NCBI RefSeq assembly: GCF_023242365.1 | Contig: NZ_JALLIX010000026.1 | Span: 33,593 to 97,592, forward strand | Reading direction: 5' to 3' | DNA from: Pseudomonas sp. MWU13-2100 | GTDB lineage: Bacteria > Pseudomonadota > Gammaproteobacteria > Pseudomonadales > Pseudomonadaceae | Length of the DNA stretch: 64,000 bases | Shown: piece after piece, positions 24,065 to 33,500 of the stretch | How positions within the stretch are numbered: position 1 is the stretch's first letter | Layout: each line of letters starts with the position of its first letter | Program-made: the position numbers and the translations under genes | The notes under the pieces: generated by a model | Database searches by the model: none | What the model saw: the letters and a program-made list of their open reading frames with translations, nothing else | What the model was told of the DNA's origin: nothing

Positions 24065-26545
24065 ATGCCGCGTAATGCTCTGCTCTGCCTGGGTGGCAGA
24101 TTACACCCTTTGCTGGGGATGGCTTTGTGCAGCCAACTGCTCTGGCCCCTCAATGCCTGGGCCGATGCGTCCTACGACCAGCTTATCCGGCAAGCCCGTG
24201 ATGGCAGTTACACGCCGGCGCTGGTGTACTTGCGCCAGCTGCCCCCGCCGCAACAATCCGTCGGCCAGATCAGCGATCACTTGCAGATCGCCAGCTGGGC
24301 CGGGCTGGATACCGAAGTGATCAGCGTCTATGAAACCCAGGGAGCCCGGCGGACCTTGCCGACCCAGGCCTTGACCGCTGTCGCCCGCGCCTATCGCAAC
24401 CTGAAGCGCTGGGATGAGGCCGAGCGCCTGTATCGCCAGGCCCTGGAGCGCGAACCGCGGAATGCCGACCTGCAACTGGGCCTGGCGATTACCGAGGCCG
24501 ATGGCGGTGACCCACAGGACGCGGTGCGCCGGGCGCGCGAGCAGGTCGCCAGGCAACCCGATGACCCGTCCCGGCGCATGGCCCTGGGGTATGCGCTGAC
24601 CCGCTCGGGCGCTGACAGTGACGCCTTGTTCGAATACGACCAGGCCTTTGTCCGGGCTTCGGATAAACCCGAGGTGATACGTGAATACCTGTTCGCCCTG
24701 GAGCGCGCGCGCCTGCCGGAACCGGCCCTGCGCCTGGCCCAGCGGCACCCCGGGCTGATCGACGCGGTCGCAACCCGGCGTCTCGAAGGCGAACTGGCGG
24801 CTGAACGGGTTCGCCTGGCCGAGTTGCCGACCCGCACCGAGCAGGAACGCTTTGTCGTCGCCGATCGTGCCTTGGCCGATTACGACCGCTTGCTCGCGGC
24901 CTGGTCCGCGGATCCGCGGGCCCATGACGATGTGGTGCATTGGCGCATCGATCGCCTGGGCGCGCTCAAGGCCCGCTCGCGCAATGCCGATGTGCTGAGC
25001 GAGTACCAGAAGTTGCTCGATGAAGGGGTGACGGTGCCGCCCTACGCCCTGCGCTGGATTGCCTCGGCCTATCTCGCCGTACGCGAGCCGGAGAAGGCCG
25101 TGGCGCTGTATCGGCAGATCCTCTCGGCGCCGACTGCGGACCCCGTCGACCAGGCGGGCGATACCTCGGCGCTGGTCTATGCCCTGATTGAAAGCGACCA
25201 GCCGGAAGAGGCTCGCTCGTTGGCGCAAGCCCTGGCGATCACCGTACCGCCGCGCTTGCAGCTCAAGGGCGTGCCGGGCGGCGTTCCCAACGATGCCTGG
25301 CTGGACGCCCAGCAACTGGCGGCACAGATGGGGCAGCACAACGGCGATCTACCCGCCAGCGAGCAAGGTCTGGACGCGCTGGTGGCACAGGCTCCGGGGG
25401 CGGTCGACTTGCGGGTGGCCCAGGCCGATATGTACCTGGCCCGCGCCTGGCCACGGCGTGCAGAGGCCTTGAACAAGGAAACCGAAAGCGAGGCACCGCG
25501 CGACCTGGGGCTGGAAGTGGCCCAGGCCAACACCGCCCTGGCGTTGCAGGAGTGGCGCCAGCTCGATGTGCTCACCGATGACGTCGCCGTCCGGTTTGCC
25601 GAGAGCCTGCAGGTCCAGCGCCTGGAGCGTCTGCGGGAAGTCCATGACATGGCCGAGCTGCGGGTCGAGGCCTATACCGGCAAGAGTTTCGGTGGCGGTG
25701 CCACCGGTGCCGGAGCGGTTACCGGCAGCCGCGACTACGGGATTGAAAGCACGCTCTACAGCCCGCCGATCAGTGACGACTGGCGGCTGTTCACCGGTGC
25801 CGGCTACGCCTTCGGTCGGTTCACCGAAGGCGACGCCCGGCGCCGTTGGCAGCGTCTCGGGGTGGAGAATCGCTCCCGCGACATGACCCTCGAGGCCGAG
25901 GTGTCCAACCAATCCTACGGCTACGGCGACAAGCTCGGCGCGCGCCTGGCGGCAGCCTTCAATATCGACGATCACTGGCAATACGGCGGCAGCCTTGAAC
26001 GACTGTCGGCGGCGACACCGTTGCGCGCCTTGAACAGCGACATCAGCGCCAATTCGGCGAGTGCGTTCCTGCGTTGGCGCGCCGACGAAAGTCGCGAATG
26101 GAAACTGGCGTTCACACCCTCGCATTTCAGCGACGGCAACAATCGCACCGAGACCCTGCTCACCGGCCGCGAAGGCATCTACAGCACAGCGCATGTGCAG
26201 GTGGACCTGGGCCTGGAGGTCGGCACCAGCCACAACAGCAAGAGCGAAGATGTGCCGTACTTCAACCCCAAGACCGACTTCAGCGTGCTGCCGACGGTGA
26301 ACGTCAACCACGTTCTCTATCGCCGCTACGAGACCCAGTGGAGCCAGCAATTCCAGATTGGCGTCGGGGCCTACAGCCAGCGCGATTACTCGACGGGCGC
26401 GGTCGCGCTGCTGGGCTACGGCCAGCGGGTGAGCTGGAACGATGTACTGGAGGCCGGGGCCAACCTGAGTTGGATCAGTCGGCCCTATGACGGTGACCGC
26501 GAACGCGACGTGCAACTGACCGTCGACCTGACTTACCGCTTCTAG
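24065..26545 (+). CDS. pgaA: PgaA, outer-membrane PNAG export porin
   Basis: The product has 826 residues (E. coli PgaA has 807). A signal peptide (to about AWADASY) is followed by a periplasmic TPR superhelix of about 500 residues; helices such as NLKRWDEAERLYRQALEREPRNADLQLGLA are classical TPR. A C-terminal beta barrel ends ...VQLTVDLTYRF, with the terminal Phe needed for outer-membrane insertion. It exports poly-beta-1,6-N-acetylglucosamine through the outer membrane, and the TPR part binds the deacetylase PgaB. The ATG at 24065 has AAGGA at the right distance. It is first in the operon; pgaB starts 9 nt after its stop. Confidence 0.93.
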   Translation: MPRNALLCLGGRLHPLLGMALCSQLLWPLNAWADASYDQLIRQARDGSYTPALVYLRQLPPPQQSVGQISDHLQIASWAGLDTEVISVYETQGARRTLPTQALTAVARAYRNLKRWDEAERLYRQALEREPRNADLQLGLAITEADGGDPQDAVRRAREQVARQPDDPSRRMALGYALTRSGADSDALFEYDQAFVRASDKPEVIREYLFALERARLPEPALRLAQRHPGLIDAVATRRLEGELAAERVRLAELPTRTEQERFVVADRALADYDRLLAAWSADPRAHDDVVHWRIDRLGALKARSRNADVLSEYQKLLDEGVTVPPYALRWIASAYLAVREPEKAVALYRQILSAPTADPVDQAGDTSALVYALIESDQPEEARSLAQALAITVPPRLQLKGVPGGVPNDAWLDAQQLAAQMGQHNGDLPASEQGLDALVAQAPGAVDLRVAQADMYLARAWPRRAEALNKETESEAPRDLGLEVAQANTALALQEWRQLDVLTDDVAVRFAESLQVQRLERLREVHDMAELRVEAYTGKSFGGGATGAGAVTGSRDYGIESTLYSPPISDDWRLFTGAGYAFGRFTEGDARRRWQRLGVENRSRDMTLEAEVSNQSYGYGDKLGARLAAAFNIDDHWQYGGSLERLSAATPLRALNSDISANSASAFLRWRADESREWKLAFTPSHFSDGNNRTETLLTGREGIYSTAHVQVDLGLEVGTSHNSKSEDVPYFNPKTDFSVLPTVNVNHVLYRRYETQWSQQFQIGVGAYSQRDYSTGAVALLGYGQRVSWNDVLEAGANLSWISRPYDGDRERDVQLTVDLTYRF

Positions 26546-26554
26546 AAGGGATTG

Positions 26555-28555
26555 ATGATGCCTTGGATCACGCGTTGCGTCCTGTTGCTGGGAGCCTTGC
26601 TGGTCGGCGCCTGTGCGCAGAAGCCTGCCGAGTTTGTCGCCCCCGCGCAACGGGCGGTGCCGGTCAATGAAGCGCCTTGGCCGAAAAATCATTTTCTCAG
26701 CCTGACCTACCATGACATCGAGGACAGCGACCCGGATCAGGCGGTAGTCGCGGTGCGCACGGAGCGACTGCTCGAACAGCTGGCGTGGTTGAGGGAGAAC
26801 GGCTATCGGCCGGTGACCGTGGACCAGATCCTGGCGGCGTGCAATGGTGGGCCGGAGTTGCCGCCGAGGGCGATCCTGCTGACCTTCGACGACGGTTATG
26901 CAAGTTTCTACACCCGCGTGATGCCGCTGCTCAGGAGCTATCAATGGCCGGCCTTGCTGGCCCCGGTCGGCGTCTGGATCGATACCCCGGCGAATAAACC
27001 GGTGAATTTCGCCGGTGAACTGCGCCCGCGCTCCGAGTTTCTGAACTGGGCCCAGATCAAGGAAATAGCGGCCTCCGGCCAGGTGGAAATCGTCGCCCAC
27101 ACCGATGCCAGCCACCAGGGTTTGCTCGCCAATCCCCAGGGTAACCTGCAGCCGGCGGCGGCGACCCGGCGCTACGATGCGGCCACTGGCCGTTACGAAA
27201 GCGAGGCCGATTTCGAGGCCCGCCTGCGGGCGGATGTGGTCGCCATCTCGACCAAGATTCGCGCCGCCACCGGTTATTCGCCACGGGTCTGGGTCTGGCC
27301 CTACGGCACCGCCGACGGCACTGCATTGAAAGTGATCGAGGGCCAGGGCTACAAACTGGCGCTGACCCTGGACGATGGCATCGACAGCCTCGATCAACTG
27401 CTGAACAGCCCGCGTCTGTTGGTGGCGGCGGACCCGGACGGGTCTCACTACGCCAGCGCTGTTGTCGCGGTGCAGAACCGCTTGCCGATGCGCGTGGTGC
27501 ATGTCGATCTGGACAACGTTTACGACCCGGACCCGGTCCAGCAGGAAGCCAACCTCGGCAAGCTGGTCCAGCGCATGGCGGATATGGGCGCCAATACCGT
27601 GTTCCTGCAGGCATTCGCCGATCCCGCCGGTGATGGCCTGGTGCATGCGTTGTACTTCCCCAACCGCCATTTGCCGATGCGCGCCGACCTGTTCGACCGG
27701 GCCGCCTGGCAATTGCGCACCCGGGCCCACGTCAAGGTCTTCGCCTGGATGCCGGTGCTCAGTTTTGCCCTGGATGAAAAGTTGCCGCGGGTAACGCGCT
27801 GGGACCCGGCCACCGGACAAACCGCGGTTGACCCGAAACAGTACCGGCGCCTGTCGCCGTTCGACCCGGACGTGCGGCGGATCATTGGCGAGATCTACCA
27901 AGACGTGGCCCGGCTGACCTCGGTCGACGGCATTCTCTATCACGACGATGCCGTACTCTCGGACTTCGAGGATGCCAGCCCGCAGGCGCTGCGCACCTAC
28001 GCCGCCAATGGCCTGCCGGGCACGATCAGCGCCCTGCGCGGCGATCCGGCGACGCTGCAACGCTGGACGCGGTTCAAGAGCCGCTACCTGATCGATTTCA
28101 CCCGCGAGCTGACCGCCAAGGTCCGCGCCATTCGGGGGCCGCAGGTGCAGACCGCGCGTAATCTGTTCATCGAGCCGGTGATCGATCCGCAGAGTGAAAC
28201 CTGGTTCGCCCAGAACCTTGATGACTTCCTCGCCAGTTACGACTGGACCGTGCCCATGGCCATGCCGCTGATGGAAGGGCAGAGCGAGAAGCAGGCGGGT
28301 GAGTGGCTGGAGGCGCTGGTCGGCAAGGTCAAGCAACGCCCCGGCGCGCTGGATCGTACGGTATTCGAGCTGCAGGCCCGGGACTGGCGGCAGAAGCCCG
28401 CGACGGACCTCGACGGCGAGTTGCTGGCGGACTGGATGGGCCGGCTCAAACGGCAGGGCGCCAGCAGTTTCGGTTATTACCCGGACAATTTCCTGGATGA
28501 GCGCCCGGCTGTGCAGGCCGTGCGCCCGGCACTTTCCAACAAATGGAATCCTTAG
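26555..28555 (+). CDS. pgaB: PgaB, PNAG N-deacetylase lipoprotein
   Basis: The product has 666 residues. The lipoprotein signal ends LLVGACAQ. The N-terminal polysaccharide deacetylase domain keeps the catalytic and metal residues: H53 and D54 (TYHDIED), D112/D113 (LTFDDGY), H182 and H187 (IVAHTDASHQG). The C-terminal glycoside-hydrolase-like domain (from about 310) has NRLPMRVVHVDLDNVYD and ILYHDDAVLSDFED, as in the GH153 domain of PgaB. It partially deacetylates PNAG in the periplasm, which is needed for export. Two ATGs (26555, 26558) follow a good AAGGG site; a TTG at 26552 is also in frame. PgaC begins 3 nt after its stop. Confidence 0.93.
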   Translation: MMPWITRCVLLLGALLVGACAQKPAEFVAPAQRAVPVNEAPWPKNHFLSLTYHDIEDSDPDQAVVAVRTERLLEQLAWLRENGYRPVTVDQILAACNGGPELPPRAILLTFDDGYASFYTRVMPLLRSYQWPALLAPVGVWIDTPANKPVNFAGELRPRSEFLNWAQIKEIAASGQVEIVAHTDASHQGLLANPQGNLQPAAATRRYDAATGRYESEADFEARLRADVVAISTKIRAATGYSPRVWVWPYGTADGTALKVIEGQGYKLALTLDDGIDSLDQLLNSPRLLVAADPDGSHYASAVVAVQNRLPMRVVHVDLDNVYDPDPVQQEANLGKLVQRMADMGANTVFLQAFADPAGDGLVHALYFPNRHLPMRADLFDRAAWQLRTRAHVKVFAWMPVLSFALDEKLPRVTRWDPATGQTAVDPKQYRRLSPFDPDVRRIIGEIYQDVARLTSVDGILYHDDAVLSDFEDASPQALRTYAANGLPGTISALRGDPATLQRWTRFKSRYLIDFTRELTAKVRAIRGPQVQTARNLFIEPVIDPQSETWFAQNLDDFLASYDWTVPMAMPLMEGQSEKQAGEWLEALVGKVKQRPGALDRTVFELQARDWRQKPATDLDGELLADWMGRLKRQGASSFGYYPDNFLDERPAVQAVRPALSNKWNP

Positions 28556-28558
28556 ATC

Positions 28559-29914
28559 ATGATGGATCGAATCCTGGCTCTGATCGTCCTGGCGCTGGTC
28601 CTGGGCTTTCCCCTCGGCGTGATTTTCCTGGTCACCGGGCAATTCCTGATGGACTTCGTGTTTTTCTACCCGTTGTTCATGTCGGGCTTGTGGATGGCCG
28701 GCGGCCTGTACTTCTGGCTGCATTGGGAGCGCCACTGGCCCTGGGAAGCCGATACCCTGCCCCCGCCGCTGGCGGGTGAGCCGCTGATCTCGATCCTGGT
28801 TCCTTGCTTCAACGAAAGGGAGAATCTCACCGAGACCATCGAGGCCGCGCTGGCCCAGCATTATCCGAACATCGAAGTGATCGCGATCAATGACGGTTCC
28901 AAGGACGATACCGGCCAGTTGCTCGATAACCTCGCGCTGTTGGACCCGCGCCTGCGCGTGATCCACCTGGCGCACAACCAGGGCAAGGCGGTGGCCCTGC
29001 GCATGGGAGCCGTGGCGGCTCGCAGCGAGTACCTGGTGTGCATTGATGGCGACGCCTTGCTGGCGCCGGACACGGCGGCTTATCTGGTGGCGCCGATGCT
29101 GGAGAACGCCCGCCTGGGCGCGGTGACCGGCAATCCGCGGATCCGCACCCGCTCGACCTTGATCGGGCGAGTCCAGGTTGGCGAATTTTCCTCGATCATC
29201 GGCTTGATCAAACGGACGCAGCGGGTCTTCGGACGGATCTTCACCATCTCCGGGGTGATCTGTGCCTTCCGCCGTACGGCGCTGGACCGGGTCGGCTACT
29301 GGAGCCCGGACATGATCACCGAAGACATCGATATCAGCTGGAAGCTGCAGTTGGATCACTGGAGCATTTTCTACGAGCCGCGGGCATTGTGCTGGATCCT
29401 CATGCCGGAGACCCTGCGCGGACTTTGGAAACAGCGGCTGCGTTGGGCCCAGGGCGGCGCCGAAGTGTTGTTCAAGAACATCCGCGGTATTTGGCGGTGG
29501 AACCATCGTTACCTGTGGCCGTTGTTGTTCGAGTACTGCCTGTCGACCGGCTGGGCGTTTACTTTCCTGTTGTCGATCCTTTTCTACGGCGTGGGCCTGT
29601 TCGTCGAACTGCCGCCCTCGATTGTCGTGCACCGCATCGTGCCGCCGGCCTTTACCGGACTGCTGCTGGCGATAGTCTGCCTGGGGCAGTTCGCGGTCAG
29701 CGTGTTGATCGACCGCCGCTACGAAAGAGACCTGTGGAAAATCATGTTCTGGGTGGTCTGGTACCCGCTGGTGTTCTGGTTTATCAGCTTCTTCACCACC
29801 CTGGTCAGCTTTCCCCGGGTGTTGTTCGGCCAGGGTGGCAAGCGGGCCCGCTGGGTCAGCCCGGACCGGGGGATCAAGCCGGTCGACGACGACAAGCAGA
29901 AGGTGCGCTCATGA
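28559..29914 (+). CDS. pgaC: PgaC, PNAG synthase glycosyltransferase
   Basis: The product has 451 residues, a family 2 processive glycosyltransferase. Two N-terminal membrane helices (IVLALVLGFPLGVIFLVTG; YPLFMSGLWMAGGLYFWL) precede the catalytic domain ISILVPCFNERENLTETIEAAL. The nucleotide-sugar motif is D163-G-D165, the acceptor/catalytic motif is TEDIDISWKL, and the processivity motif is Q292-R-L-R-W296. At least two C-terminal helices follow. It polymerises UDP-GlcNAc into poly-beta-1,6-GlcNAc and pushes it across the inner membrane together with PgaD. In E. coli the PgaC-PgaD pair binds c-di-GMP as an activator. The gene overlaps pgaD by 4 nt. Confidence 0.94.
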   Translation: MMDRILALIVLALVLGFPLGVIFLVTGQFLMDFVFFYPLFMSGLWMAGGLYFWLHWERHWPWEADTLPPPLAGEPLISILVPCFNERENLTETIEAALAQHYPNIEVIAINDGSKDDTGQLLDNLALLDPRLRVIHLAHNQGKAVALRMGAVAARSEYLVCIDGDALLAPDTAAYLVAPMLENARLGAVTGNPRIRTRSTLIGRVQVGEFSSIIGLIKRTQRVFGRIFTISGVICAFRRTALDRVGYWSPDMITEDIDISWKLQLDHWSIFYEPRALCWILMPETLRGLWKQRLRWAQGGAEVLFKNIRGIWRWNHRYLWPLLFEYCLSTGWAFTFLLSILFYGVGLFVELPPSIVVHRIVPPAFTGLLLAIVCLGQFAVSVLIDRRYERDLWKIMFWVVWYPLVFWFISFFTTLVSFPRVLFGQGGKRARWVSPDRGIKPVDDDKQKVRS

Positions 29915-30414
29915 AAATCATCAGAACCCGCCAACGGCCACTGATGTTGGCAGTCGATGTGCTCCTGACCATACTGGCCTGGGTCGGTTTGTTGTACCTG
30001 TTGATCCAGGGACTGTGGCCATTGTTCGACGGGCATGCGGGGCCGCGGATCGATATCTCGTTCTTCGAGGCCCTCAATACCTTGCAGGTCTATCTGTGGA
30101 TCGGCCTGTTGAATGCGGCGGTGCTGATTGCCTGGGCGCGCTACCAGCAGCGCAAGAGTCGTGGCTACTCCCGGCGTCGTTTACCGGCGCCGGTGGTCGA
30201 CGATGAGGGCTTGAGTCGCAGCTTTGAACTCAGCGAGGACAACTTCGCGCGGATGCGCCAGTCGGCGACGATGATCGTGCACAACGATGAGCACGGCGGG
30301 GTCATTGAAGTGCTGAGCCCCCCGTATCGCGTTGAACCGCAAGAGCCGCAACCGCTGGCCCCGCCGGTCATGCGGCTGCCGTCGGACGATGACGGCAACC
30401 GGCCACTCCCGTAG
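29911..30414 (+). CDS. pgaD: PgaD, PNAG synthase membrane partner
   Basis: The product has 167 residues. Two membrane helices (LMLAVDVLLTILAWVGLLYLLIQGL and LNTLQVYLWIGLLNAAVLIAWARY) and the starting MKIIRTRQRPL fit PgaD. The cytoplasmic tail after the second helix is about 80 residues long (E. coli PgaD is 137 residues in total) and contains SFELSEDNFARMRQSATMIVHNDEHGGVIEV followed by a Pro/Glu-rich end. PgaD is required for PgaC activity and for its response to c-di-GMP. It is the last gene of the operon. Confidence 0.88.
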   Translation: MKIIRTRQRPLMLAVDVLLTILAWVGLLYLLIQGLWPLFDGHAGPRIDISFFEALNTLQVYLWIGLLNAAVLIAWARYQQRKSRGYSRRRLPAPVVDDEGLSRSFELSEDNFARMRQSATMIVHNDEHGGVIEVLSPPYRVEPQEPQPLAPPVMRLPSDDDGNRPLP

Positions 30415-30523
30415 CGCCGGTTCGAAGCGATGCCGCCAGCCTTGCAGCTTAACTATCTACTGCACGGACACGTCCTGGCGCGCTCTACGCTTTTCCCTTT
30501 TTCCACGGAACAAGGGAACGCCT

Positions 30524-33500
30524 ATGAACACCCCCATAGAGGAACCTCCCAGGGAGCCTGTTGAGTCGGCCAACGCTGCTGCAACAGCGGTTTTACCCGA
30601 CCCCAATGGCGCCACCCTGGAGCGCCTCGGCGAAAAACTCCGCGCCCATCTCGCGAGCGCGGACCGCCCCAGCCTGTTGCTCAACCGGCTCCAGGCGGCG
30701 TTGGTGCGTGGGCTTGATAGCCAGCACCAGCTCAAGAAGCTCTTCGAGCGGGCACCGCGGATCGGTATGCTGCTCAAGCAGATCCTGACCGAGGCCTTCG
30801 GGCACGATCCGCACACGTTGCTGTTCACCCCGCCGTTGCGTTGCGGCGACGGGAAGACGGCGCGGACCCTGGCGCAGGTAGCCTTGTCGCTGTTGCGCAA
30901 TCCGTTCCTGGCCCTGGCGCCCGGCCATGCCGTGCGCCTGAGTCTGGCTGACGAGCCGGAGACAGTCTTGCCGCTGGAACCGGAGCAGGTTCTGGCGCGT
31001 CTGAAGACCCTGGGGCTGTCCTCCAGGCTCGACACGGCCCTGCGCAGCTATTGGTATCAGCCGGCCTGCGATAGCGACGTCTCGCGACGTGAGCGTCTGA
31101 TCGAACTGCACAAGCTACTGTTCCACGACAAGGCGCTATTGGCCCATGGTGTCGACGGGTTGTCGGCGGCTGCCTTCAATATGCTGATGGGCCTGCTGGA
31201 TGCCCCGACCCCTGAAGCGCGAGCGCTTGCAGGTGGCCGTTGGGGGCGGCTCAGGGTGTCGGAGCTGGTTTGGCCGGGAACGGGGGCGGCGGCGCTGGCC
31301 TTGAGTGGAGCCTTGCATCTCCAGGGGAGCGGTAGCGCGGAGCGGAGCAGGCAGGTGCTCTTCGTGCCCGGTGTGTCCGAGGAGTTCTTCGAGTTTGCCA
31401 GCCGCGCCGAGATGCAACAGCGGCTCCCGGAACGGTTCAACGCACCGGGCAATTATCGACTCTGGCAGTTGCTCGCGCTGCAGGAGCGCCATCAGCTATT
31501 TCCCCAAGCGGATCAGCCGGCCCTGGCTTACCGTTTCCAGGCGTCTGCCGAGCTCTCCGGCGATGCCCTGGCCCACAGCGCCTTGAGCCGGTTGGACACG
31601 CAGTTGGCCAACGAGTGGGCCGCCGCCTTGCTGCTCAACACGGCGTACATGCTGCCCGATGGCGTGGTCGATGCCGGCCGCCTGACATCGTTGCAGGCCG
31701 TTGAGGCCATGCAGGATTCACGCGTGGCACTGACCGGTTTGCCGCCCCTCGGGACGTCGATTGCGCAGTTACTACGACGCGACGAGCAGCGCCGAATGCT
31801 CGAGATCAGCTTCGGCAGCCTGGCCGCGGACCTTCCCGTGCGCCTGCGCCAGAGCAAGGTCCGGCAGCAGGAGCGCGGTCTGCTCAAGCGGCTTGATGAA
31901 CAGGACCTGGGGCGCGAGACCCCGGCCTACAGCGAGCTGCTGGCGCGGCATAAGCTTTGGCGTCAGCAGGCGGCTGAGGTCCAGGGCCTGCTGCAGAACC
32001 GGGAAGGGCATGCGCGGTCGGAGTTCTGGAGTACCCGGGACAAGGAAGGGCGCGATCTTTCCGGCAAGTTGCTCGAGGGACGCGGCCAGGGACTTTTGCA
32101 CGAGGCGCAGTTGCAGCATCAGCTCGGGCTGATCGATCAGAAAGAGCTGGCGCGGGTGCTCGATATGCTGCCACAGCCTTGGGTCGAGGTCCGGGCGGCC
32201 AGTGATACACGGGTCGTCACTATCTCCCTGGGGCCGACGGACTCGCCTTGGTCGTTGGCGGGGGCCTGTGCCATCAGTACCCGACAAGCGCTGGCCGATT
32301 CACGCTCGGGGGCGTCGGTGCTGCTGTTCGTGCCGGGACGGCTGGGTGGGCTGCAACGCTTCATGACCCTCGACAGTCTCTCGCAACGCCTGGACATCAG
32401 CCTGCGCAGCCCGGAGTCCGAAAGCTTCTGGCCGCTGATCGCCCGGGACCGGCGTAGTGAGGCGCGTAGCTGGGTGCGCAGGCTGCCTGTCGGCGAACGG
32501 ATTCCCATCCACTATCGGGCGGTTGAAACGGATGCCCTGCAACAAGGACTCCAGCAACAGATCCAGGACCACCTTCGGCTCTGCCGGCTGATCGAGGGCG
32601 GCTTGCGACCGTTTTGGGAAATCGCTGACGCCAGCAGTTCCCTGCAACTGCTGGCCCATGAGTTGGAGGAAAATCTTGGCGTCCCCGGGCACGAAGCCCG
32701 AGCGCGCGCGCTGGACAATGTTGCCGTCCTGCAACTCGGTGCCGTGCAGGCGCAGGGCCTGCCCGGCTGGGTGTCCGCGGCGTCACGGCTGGACCGCCAG
32801 CAGTACGCGCGACTGCTGACGCGCTACCAGAGAAGTGTGCAGGCCCTGGAGCTCAAGCTGGAACATCAGCTGCCAGACCTGGATGACTTCGCCCGTGGGA
32901 AAATCATCGAACGACTCAAGCAGGACGGTTTTTATCCGGGGCTGGATATCGACAAACCGCTGTTCGATCTTCCTGACAGTGTCGAGCGGGTGTGGGTTGG
33001 TCATCCTGAACGTGCGGCGGGCGAGGCGGGCCCGAAGACGGTGGTCAGTGAGTCGCGCCAGACCTACAGCTTCTTGCGCCTGGCCCTGGAAAACCTCGAT
33101 CCGCAAGCACCCTGGACCAAGCGTCGGCTGCAGCATGGGCGAATTCTGGACCCCGCGTGGCGGCAACGCCTGAGCCCCGATTACCTGATCGCCACGATCT
33201 CGGCGCTGGACCTTGGGGGGCACTACGACACCCGGATCCAGCGGGCTTTTTACGGCGTCGATAATCCCCGGCAGGCGCCGCTGCGGGCGTTCGAGCAGGC
33301 GCTGTTGTACCGGCTGGTCCGGCAACGCGCCCACATGGAGTTGTTCAGTGCCCGGCAACAGGGGCTCAGCGACTGGGCCGCCGAGGTCTTCGAGAAGGCC
33401 CTGAATGCCGAGTTCGTCGCGGACCTGCGCACCGAGCAAGTCGAGCTCGAATTGCACTGCGTCACTTTTGCCGGCCGGACGTTTGCCCGGGCCCGGCATG

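Noticed and set aside
25349..29632. 1427-codon antisense frame across pgaA, pgaB and pgaC
   Set aside because: Its length alone looks impressive, but it runs through three well-supported genes, is rich in Arg/His/Gln, and has no domain or ribosome site.
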